Source: JBKEDC01 sp047974225
GTDB lineage: Bacteria > Bacteroidota > Bacteroidia > Bacteroidales > Prolixibacteraceae
Assembly (NCBI GenBank): GCA_047974225.1
Contig: JBKECD010000139.1
Span: 4,802-68,801 of the forward strand
Direction: 5' to 3'
DNA length: 64,000 bases
The notes beneath the pieces are model-generated. The model worked only from the letters and a program-made list of their open reading frames with translations. It was not told the origin of the DNA and made no database searches. Both the position numbers and the translations under genes were made by a program. Numbering within the stretch: the stretch's first letter is position 1; every line of letters starts with the position of its first letter. Shown one piece after another: positions 35,229 through 41,842 of this stretch.

Positions 35229-35969
35229 CTACTCTTCCACTGCCTCCACTTCCTCCTCGATTACTTCTTGCTTGCCTCGACGTGTTTTGATGACCTGATT
35301 TCGAGCATCCACAATCGCATCTACCGCCATCGCAAAATCAGCATAGTCGGTGGGCGATTCCTCGAGCATGATATTCAAATAGCTCGCCATGCGGTTGAAC
35401 TGGCGAATAAGCTGCGGACGAACTAATGAAGCATTGGCAGCGCTAAGCTCCATTTTCCGCTGATACTTATAGTCAGCCAACTCCTGCATCGCCTCTTTCT
35501 GAGCCGACTTCATCGCCTCTAAGCAGCTAGCAACATACATCACCGCCTCCACATCTGCCGAGCAATCACGCTCCAACTCTTCCGCCAAAGAGTAGAGCAA
35601 GGAGCTGACGATCATCACATTGCTTCCTGCCATGATGCGCTTATGATAGCGATTCACCACAAGCAACATGCGCTGCACCGATTGATACATGCCGAAATTC
35701 GCCATTCCCGCATAGCCTGTGAGCATACCACGGAATGCGCGATACGTCGTCTTCATCGCATCAACATGCGACTTCATTTTCGACTTGGTGGCAGATGCTT
35801 GCATCGCCGCCGCCATCACATCGTGCTGCTCTTGCAACTCCGCGAAGAAATTGTTCATCACGGTGTCGCCTTGCAACACAAATAAATCTGCTTTATTCAA
35901 GACTGCTTGAATGAAACTCAAAGCCTCGCCATTGCGAGCGCTAGAATTGTAAAAAGAAACTTTTGTCAT
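35229..35969 (-). CDS. Helical protein of unknown function (DUF6261-like)
   Basis: A 246-residue, mostly helical cytosolic protein with an acidic C-terminal tail (EEEVEAVEE). No catalytic motif is visible. Length, the ARNGEALSFIQAV opening and many Ala/Met/Glu heptads remind me of DUF6261-type proteins that are common, often in several copies, in Bacteroidota; I am not certain of the family. Long coiled-coil stretches lie at about 45-75 and 150-200. It is separated from the next two minus-strand genes by a terminator but seems part of the same accessory block. Confidence 0.6.
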   Translation of the reverse strand: MTKVSFYNSSARNGEALSFIQAVLNKADLFVLQGDTVMNNFFAELQEQHDVMAAAMQASATKSKMKSHVDAMKTTYRAFRGMLTGYAGMANFGMYQSVQRMLLVVNRYHKRIMAGSNVMIVSSLLYSLAEELERDCSADVEAVMYVASCLEAMKSAQKEAMQELADYKYQRKMELSAANASLVRPQLIRQFNRMASYLNIMLEESPTDYADFAMAVDAIVDARNQVIKTRRGKQEVIEEEVEAVEE

Positions 35970-36372
35970 AACTTAAAATTTTAGACTGTAAATAAATTGA
36001 ATTGATTAAAAACTTGAAAAGCATGATTGCAATCAGAAGACCCTTCATTAATACATATATACTTGCGACATACTTTTTGCACTTTTCTGAGAAAAAAAAT
36101 TGAAGTTTTTTTTCAATCCACTGATTAACAGAAAGAAAAAAATGAAAGTTTTTTTCGAGCATTTTGCCGAAAAAAGGAGAATATGAGAAATTTTGATTCA
36201 TTTGACACTTTTGAAATCGAAGCTACTCAACGAAAAAATAGCTAGTCGGAAACCGACAACAGCTAAAAAAAACAGTCCAATGCCATTTTTTAAATCAAAA
36301 GCTATTGCAGAAAAGAAAATAAGATTTATCTTTGCACCGCATTTGAGGAATAACTCAAGTCAAATACATCTC
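35970..36372. other. AT-rich gap before the tRNA
   Basis: Four hundred AT-rich bases with several long A and T runs. No gene or recognisable element is seen. A possible box TATCTTTG lies at about 36328-36336 upstream of the tRNA, in the right place for its promoter. Confidence 0.5.
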
Positions 36373-36446
36373 GGCGTGGTAGCTCAGCTGGTTAGAGCGC
36401 AGGATTCATAATCCTGAGGTCGGCGGTTCAAGCCCGCCTCACGCTA
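36373..36446 (+). tRNA. tRNA-Met (anticodon CAU, elongator type)
   Basis: A full 74-base cloverleaf: acceptor GGCGTGG pairs with TCACGCT, D arm GCTC...GAGC, anticodon stem CAGGA/TCCTG with loop TTCATAA, variable AGGTC, T arm GGCGG TTCAAGC CCGCC, discriminator A. The acceptor begins with G1-U72, not the unpaired C1-A72 of initiators, so it is elongator Met; tRNA-Ile2 (also CAU, lysidine-modified) cannot be wholly excluded. The CCA end is not encoded. Confidence 0.95.
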
Positions 36447-36447
36447 C

Positions 36448-36480
36448 AAAAAAAGCATCAACAAACGTTGATGCTTTTTT
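36448..36480 (+). terminator. Terminator of the tRNA gene
   Basis: GCATCAAC / GTTGATGC stem with loop AAAC and a T run, starting two bases after the tRNA. Confidence 0.9.
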
Positions 36481-36497
36481 ATTGCTACAAAGATAAG

Positions 36498-36720
36498 AAT
36501 CAATTACGAATTTGCAATTACGAATTACGAATGGGCTGGGTTGAAAAAATCCCGCAGGCAATCAGCCGATAGGCGAACAACTCCCCCAAAGGGCGTTCGT
36601 AGAGCCGCATTGAATGCGGATCTCATTGAATGCGGCTCATGCAACCCTGAAATACAGGGCTGGGAATGTTTTTTGCCTCAATGATATCGCCCCTTCGGGG
36701 CTATTGGGACAGCTTAACGA
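36498..36720. repeat. AATTACG heptamers followed by REP-like repeat block
   Basis: Four 7-base units (AATTACG, AATTTGC, AATTACG, AATTACG) at 36498-36525 run into a GGGCTGGG tail. Then come CCCGCAGGCAATC, a GGGCGTTCG block, the palindrome AGAGCCGCAT/ATGCGG (36601-36620) with a second half-copy to 36640, and a TGATATCGCCCC / TTCGGGGCTATTGGG module (36680-36711). Same family as the repeats at 5.4, 33.5 and 40.4 kb. Confidence 0.82.
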
Positions 36721-36723
36721 GAA

Positions 36724-38388
36724 TTAAATTTCCTGAAACTTGGAGTGAAAGTCGCTGTCTAATATTTCTTCGAAAAGAGATACACATCCTCGCGGAATAT
36801 TGATGATAGAAAGATTAGAACACTCATAGAAAACATCTTCCCCGATATCCATTAGCGAAATAGGCAGCGTTATCATACAAAGTTTTTCACAGTGAGAAAA
36901 AGCACTCTTCCCAATATGCGTTAACGACCTTGGAAGAGTTATCGCTCGAAGATTTCTACAGTAAGAAAAAGCACCATTCCCAATATGCGTTAGCGACTTA
37001 GAAAAGGTTATCGCACGAAGGTTCTTGCAATCCGAAAAAGCGCCAGCCCCGATATGCGTTAGCGAATCAGGAAGAGTTACCGCACGAAGGTTCTCACACC
37101 TCAAAAAAGCATCAGCCCCGATATGCATTAACATTTTAGGGAAAACTAGAGCTGCAAGAGAGACACACCCACTAAAAACCCCTTCACCTACATACGCTAG
37201 CGACTCAGGAAGAGTTATCGCACGAAGATTTCTACAGCCAGAAAAAGCACCTTTCCCGATATGCACTACCGACTCGGGAAGAGTTATCGCACGAAGATTT
37301 CTACAGCCAGAAAAAGCACCGTCCTCAATACGTGTTACCGAATTAGGAATAGTAAACTGTTTTGATTTTGAGAAGTAAGATATCAGTGTTTTCATATTCG
37401 ATGTGTATAACACATCATCTAAGACCTTAAAATGCGACGAATAACAGTGAATTTTCCGAACTCCACTACCACTCAAAAACTCTCCCCCAATATGCGTCAG
37501 TGAACTAGGGAGGGTTATTTCTCTAAGGTTCTTACAGCTACGAAAAACACCATCCCCAATATGCGTTAGCGAATCAGGAAGAGTTATCACACTCAGATTC
37601 TTACAGTCAGAAAAAGCACCGCCCCCAATATGCGTTAGCGAATCAGGAAGAGTTATCACACTCAGACTCTTACACTCCCCAAAAGCTCCATCCCCGATAT
37701 GCGTTAGCGAATCGGAAAACGCTATCGCACTAAGATCCTCACAGCAAAAAAAAGCACCATTCCCAATATGCGTTAGCGAATTGGGAAGTATTACCTCACA
37801 AAGATCGCAACTAAAAAAAGCAGCTTCCCCAATATGCGTTAGTGATTTGGGAAGAGTTAGGGAAACAAGAGAACTCTCGCTAAAAGCATAGTCTCCTATA
37901 TACCTTAGCGATTCGGGAAGGGTTATCACTCGAAGGTTCTTACAGCCAGAAAAAGCGCCAGCCCCAATATGCGTTAGCGAATCAGGAAGAGTTATCACAC
38001 TCAGACTCTCACACTCCAAAAAAGCGCCATCCCCAATATGCGTTAGCGATTCGGGAAACGCTATCGCACTAAGATCCTCACAGCAAAAAAAAGCACCATT
38101 CCCAATATGCGTTAGCGAATCAGGAAGAGTTATCACACTCAGACTCTTACACTCCCCAAAAGCTCCATCCCCGATATGCGTTAGCGAATCAGGAAGAGTT
38201 AGGGAAACAAGAGAACTCTCGCTAAAAGCCATTTTACAAATCTCTACCGTCCCCTCTTTAACTGCATAAGAACTACTCCTCCCATCATATGCTAAAAGCT
38301 TTTTCCCATCGGGACTATACAGCCCTCCCTCTCCGTCAGAAATGCCATTTACCATCTCTTCTGGTGTTTTTTTTAATTGCGATTCCAC
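36724..38388 (-). CDS. BspA-type leucine-rich-repeat protein (LRR_5)
   Basis: A 554-residue protein made of about 20 copies of a 23-residue repeat with the consensus LxxITLPDSLTHIGxGAFxxCxx, the BspA or TpLRR (LRR_5) type, often used for adhesion or protein binding. A short N-terminal cap precedes them (EGGLYSPDGKKLLAYDG). The array is interrupted once (about residues 258-290, KIHCYSSHFKVLDDVLYTS). No signal peptide or lipobox is visible from the only good start (MESQLKKTPEEM), which is odd for a BspA-like protein; it is either cytosolic or exported by another route. At DNA level many 69-bp units are almost identical, so copy number may vary by recombination. Confidence 0.9.
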   Translation of the reverse strand: MESQLKKTPEEMVNGISDGEGGLYSPDGKKLLAYDGRSSSYAVKEGTVEICKMAFSESSLVSLTLPDSLTHIGDGAFGECKSLSVITLPDSLTHIGNGAFFCCEDLSAIAFPESLTHIGDGAFLECESLSVITLPDSLTHIGAGAFSGCKNLRVITLPESLRYIGDYAFSESSLVSLTLPKSLTHIGEAAFFSCDLCEVILPNSLTHIGNGAFFCCEDLSAIAFSDSLTHIGDGAFGECKSLSVITLPDSLTHIGGGAFSDCKNLSVITLPDSLTHIGDGVFRSCKNLREITLPSSLTHIGGEFLSGSGVRKIHCYSSHFKVLDDVLYTSNMKTLISYFSKSKQFTIPNSVTRIEDGAFSGCRNLRAITLPESVVHIGKGAFSGCRNLRAITLPESLAYVGEGVFSGCVSLAALVFPKMLMHIGADAFLRCENLRAVTLPDSLTHIGAGAFSDCKNLRAITFSKSLTHIGNGAFSYCRNLRAITLPRSLTHIGKSAFSHCEKLCMITLPISLMDIGEDVFYECSNLSIINIPRGCVSLFEEILDSDFHSKFQEI

Positions 38389-38779
38389 TAGCCTAAAAAT
38401 TAATTGTTATTCTCAAGATTATTTCAGAATACAATGATACGAAAAAAAATAAAAGATATCAAAAGGAACTAGTTTAAAATTTGAATAACACAGCATATGC
38501 TGGGTCAGAAGCAATAGCGTCCCAGATATTTTTATTTTATGCAGCTTCGCCCCATGGTTGCTGAGTGGTTGCTGAGCGAAGCCGAAGTATCGGGGCGGAA
38601 TCCCAATAGCCCCACAATTCATTGTGGGGTGAAAATGGGGCAGGGGATATTTTGGGTCTGACTAAATATTCGGATTTTTTCCGATGTGTTTTTTCTGCAA
38701 GTTTGCAGGGGCAGAGCCCCGATGTCTTTGTAGCAAATCAGCAATCAGCATCTTGAATTTCGCATTTATCCACACCGAG
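38389..38779. other. Repeat-rich gap between the two LRR genes
   Basis: No gene. Visible structure: a palindrome CCCCACAAT / ATTGTGGGG (about 38612-38633), a doubled GTGGTTGCTGAG, AGGGGATATTTTGGG similar to the start of the ATPase-flanking repeats, and a GGGGCAGAGCCCC / TGTCTTTGTAGC module close to the CDS end. Confidence 0.65.
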
Positions 38780-40129
38780 CTATTCCACCTCGCAGAAGCT
38801 GGTGTTGTCATCTTTGTGTAATTGTTCGGAAAAGGTCTGTCCTGGAAAAATTTTAATACAAGCGATGTCGTTCTCGTTGCACCATAACTCTGCCAATATC
38901 TTATTCTTGCTCAGATCCAAGTCGGTGAGCTTGTTGCTGGAGCACCCCAATTCGGTCAATTTAGCATGCTTACTCACATCCAAGCTGGTGAAATTGTTGT
39001 CGGTGCAATACAATTTTGCTAATTTTGTATTTTTACTCACATCCAAGCTGGTGATATTATTGTTGGAGCACTCCAATTCAGTCAATTCAATATACTTACT
39101 CACATCCAAGCTGGTGAGATTGTTGGAATGGCAATACAATTCGGTCAATTCAGTATTTTGCCCCACACCCAAGCTGGTGAGATTGTTGGAATAGCAATAC
39201 AATTCGGTCAATTTTGTATTCTTACTCACATCCAAGCTGGTGAGATTGTTGGAATAGCAACACAATTCGGTCAATTCAGTATTTTGCCTCACATCCAAGC
39301 TGATGAGATTGTTGTCGGAGCACACCAATTCGGTCAGTTTTGTATTCTTACTCACATCCAAGCTGGCGAGATTGTTGGAGTGGCAATGCAAATTGGTCAA
39401 TTCAGTATTCTTACTCACATCCAAGCTGGTGAGATTGTTGTTAGAGCACTCCAATTCGGTCAATTCAATATGCTTACTCACATCCAAGCTGGTGAGATTG
39501 TTGGAATAACAATACAGTACTGTCAATTCTGTATTCTTACCCACATCCAAGCTAGTGATCTTGTTGGAATAACAATACAATTCGGTCAATCTTGTATTAT
39601 TACTCACATCCAAGCTGGTGAGACTGTTGGAGAGGCAATACAATTCGGTCAATTCAGTATTTTGCCTCACATCCAAGCTGGTGAGATTGTTGGAATAGCA
39701 ATACAATTTGGTCAATTCAGTATTCTTACTCACATCCAAGCTGGTGAGATTGTTGTTAGAGCACCTCAATTCGGTCAATTCAGCATGCTTACTCACATCC
39801 AAGCTGGTGAGATTGTTGTTGGAGCACTCCAATTCGGTCAATTTTGTATTCTTACTCACATCCAAGCTGGTGATATTGTTGGAGTGGCAACGCAAACTTG
39901 TAATCTGACTAAAATGCTCAATTCCAGCCAAACTGGAAATACCACAGGAATTTACACTTATGCATCCTGAGTAAGCATCAGCTTCCGCAATGCTTATTTC
40001 TCCATCGTTATTGGTGTCAATTGAATGGTCGTTCAGGAGCACTGCCTTGAAATTAGCATCTGGGAAGTTGATTTTGCAGCTCCCCATGAATGTGGCGAGC
40101 AATAGCAAGAGGAATAATGATTTTTTCAT
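38780..40129 (-). CDS. Leucine-rich-repeat lipoprotein with EF-hand-like motif
   Basis: A 449-residue predicted surface lipoprotein. Signal peptide KKSLFLLLLLATFMGSC ends in a lipobox with Cys18. An acidic loop DTNNDGEISIAEADA (about residues 38-52) looks like a calcium-binding EF-hand or dockerin loop. Then about 16 repeats of 21 residues follow, consensus LTSLDVSKNTELTELYCYSNN, close in kind to internalin-type or Bacteroidota LRRs with Cys at a fixed place, and a short C-terminal cap. Substrate or partner unknown; binding of host or bacterial protein is the usual role. The 63-bp DNA units are near identical, and as a side effect the opposite strand is also open over 280 codons. Confidence 0.92.
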   Translation of the reverse strand: MKKSLFLLLLLATFMGSCKINFPDANFKAVLLNDHSIDTNNDGEISIAEADAYSGCISVNSCGISSLAGIEHFSQITSLRCHSNNITSLDVSKNTKLTELECSNNNLTSLDVSKHAELTELRCSNNNLTSLDVSKNTELTKLYCYSNNLTSLDVRQNTELTELYCLSNSLTSLDVSNNTRLTELYCYSNKITSLDVGKNTELTVLYCYSNNLTSLDVSKHIELTELECSNNNLTSLDVSKNTELTNLHCHSNNLASLDVSKNTKLTELVCSDNNLISLDVRQNTELTELCCYSNNLTSLDVSKNTKLTELYCYSNNLTSLGVGQNTELTELYCHSNNLTSLDVSKYIELTELECSNNNITSLDVSKNTKLAKLYCTDNNFTSLDVSKHAKLTELGCSSNKLTDLDLSKNKILAELWCNENDIACIKIFPGQTFSEQLHKDDNTSFCEVE

Positions 40130-40312
40130 GATAGCGAAAATTGTTTCCAGTTTCTCTTTGGAAGAGAAGTGGAAGAGTTATTATTGTGATTTAAGGCGCA
40201 ACAGCAAAATACAAGTAAACAAAAAATAAATGTAATTAGCAAATTTACATGGCTTTATTTTGCAAAATCTGCGCGAACGGGGTGTATTTCTGCGTGAACA
40301 GGGTATTATTTC

Positions 40313-40490
40313 AAGTATTGAGCCGCATTGCATGCGGCTCAATACAACCTCGAACACTAACAGCCGCATGCAATGCGGCTCTACCCATTCTGCATTTATC
40401 GCTGGGCTGAAAATCCCGCAGGCAATCCCCAACGCCCCAAAAGGGCGTGCGTAGAGCCGCATTGAATGCGGCTCTCATTGAATGCGATTC
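40313..40490. repeat. Cluster of REP-like GCCGCAT palindromes
   Basis: AGCCGCATTGCATGCGGCT (40321-40339), AGCCGCATGCAATGCGGCT (40362-40380) and, after a GGGCTGAAAATCCCGCAGGC block, a longer palindrome with 10-bp arms AGAGCCGCAT / ATGCGGCTCT (40453-40475), plus a trailing half-copy to about 40490. Three copies within 160 bases resemble clustered REP units. Confidence 0.85.
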
Positions 40491-40622
40491 TACCTTATTG
40501 TTTTGCAGGAAGATGTTAAATATTTTAACCAAAAATCGTCTTTGCATCCTAATTTCCAAATCACAAAACATCAGCAGCCTTTAATGGCGTGCATTCCCAA
40601 AGAATCACCCCTCATTTTCAGA

Positions 40623-40990
40623 AAGAAAAACTGACAAAAAAACTCCAACTTTTTTGTCAGTTTCAATCAAAACCAAGCTTTCCTATTGGCTTTTTTATAC
40701 AATATCTCACATTTTCATCCTTTCTTATTGGCTTTTTTTAATGCCCGAATACAAACCGAGCTTTCTCATTGGCTTTTTTATACAATATTATACGCTACCA
40801 TCCTTTCTCATTGGCTTTTTTTAAGAATATCATTCCGAACCGACAAAAAAGTTGGAACTTTTTGATAAGTTCGACTTATATCCGACCAATAAATTGCAAT
40901 TTTATTAATAGACTTCTCCCCGACCGACCAATAAAACACAATCCAAAGACCTGTCGGAAGCAAAAACAACCAATAAAACGCAAAAATAAA
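40623..40990. repeat. Repeats with CTTTCYYATTGG core and poly-T, plus terminator-like hairpin
   Basis: A hairpin (40628-40663) pairs AAACTGACAAAAAA with TTTTTTGTCAGTTT. Two copies of a roughly 70-bp unit, 83 bases apart (about 40671 and 40754), each hold two CTTTCYYATTGGCTTTTTT motifs with a TACAATAT in between. Further on the inverse word CCAATAAA occurs three times (40884, 40923, 40968), with a GACAAAAAAGTTGG / AACTTTTTG hairpin before them. No gene in 40130-41026. Confidence 0.75.
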
Positions 40991-41026
40991 GACGGAAATA
41001 TTCATTTCCGCCTAATCTCTTTCAGC

Positions 41027-41746
41027 TTACATCCCAATCGACCAGTTTTTCTTCTGCTTCACCGAAAATCTCGCACGCACTCGGCATTCGATTTTAATCT
41101 TCTCAAACTCCACGGAATTGGCTGCTGACATGTCCGCCGACTCCGCCAACGCATACGACATATTCTTCGCCTGATAAGTACGTGGATAAATATATTCTTC
41201 CTCTAAAAACAACACAGCCTCGATGCTTCCGCCCAACACCTCGAGCATCTCCTCCGCCTTGCGATGTGCATTGCGCACCGCCTCTTTTCTCACCTCGCTT
41301 TTCACTTCCTCCTTGTTGCTCAAATCAAGGCTGCTGATTTCCGCTTGCTGCACCTGCACCCCATCGAGCACCTCCCACAGACGGCTCAATTCGCTAGTCG
41401 TGGATAGCTTTATCCGATAAGTCTTGGTTGCCAACACATCTTCAGTCTTGCGCTTGATGGGCGTGTAGGTCAAGCCCGCATCAAGCACCGAAAGGGTGTT
41501 CAAATCAAAGTCGGCTGACTTTAATTTCTTGAGTAAAGATGTTTCAAGCTCCTTCAATTCAAGCTTTGTTTTTCCTTCATAACGCTCGGCAAGTGTGAAC
41601 CTCACCGTGATTTCATCGGGAATGATTTCCCGATAGGACTCCCCAGTAACCGCCACATAAGGCACTTCAAGCATATTCACTTCCGATTGCGCATGCACCA
41701 CTAGCGCACTCACTAAAATCACTAAACAAAGTAAAATCCTTTTCAT
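41027..41746 (-). CDS. SIMPL domain protein (DUF541), secreted or periplasmic
   Basis: A 239-residue protein started at MKRILLCLVILVSALVVHAQ, a classic Sec signal peptide with cleavage after AQ-type end. The mature part is a single SIMPL/DUF541 domain: VAVTGESYREIIPDEITVRF near its start and ARFSVKQKK near its end. SIMPL proteins are periplasmic or surface oligomers of little-known function, linked to oxidative stress in some species. The reading frame runs 17 residues further upstream, where it overlaps the divergent gene, so the later Met with the signal peptide is preferred. Confidence 0.88.
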   Translation of the reverse strand: MKRILLCLVILVSALVVHAQSEVNMLEVPYVAVTGESYREIIPDEITVRFTLAERYEGKTKLELKELETSLLKKLKSADFDLNTLSVLDAGLTYTPIKRKTEDVLATKTYRIKLSTTSELSRLWEVLDGVQVQQAEISSLDLSNKEEVKSEVRKEAVRNAHRKAEEMLEVLGGSIEAVLFLEEEYIYPRTYQAKNMSYALAESADMSAANSVEFEKIKIECRVRARFSVKQKKNWSIGM

Positions 41747-41813
41747 TTCGTATTCTTTTAAAATTTGAAGAACAAACATAGTCTTTTCAGCCAACAATAT
41801 TCATTAAAAAACA

Positions 41814-41821
41814 TATATTTG
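41814..41821 (+). promoter_or_regulatory. Promoter box for the AddB-like gene
   Basis: TATATTTG fits the -7 consensus. It lies within the upstream extension of the reading frame (ATG 41765), so the start must be the ATG at 41843, 21 bases after the box. Confidence 0.6.
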
Positions 41822-41842
41822 TTTCCTCAAAAACAAAAACGC

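Noticed and set aside
36373..36720. Integration site of a mobile island at tRNA-Met
   Set aside because: No integrase gene and no repeat of the tRNA 3' end was found on either side; the block next to it is only suspected to be phage-derived.
39128..39970. A 280-codon open frame on the plus strand, opposite the LRR lipoprotein gene
   Set aside because: It is a by-product of the 63-bp repeats: the same codon-length unit stays open on both strands. The minus frame has a signal peptide, lipobox and a known repeat; the plus frame has only a monotonous repeat with no known pattern.
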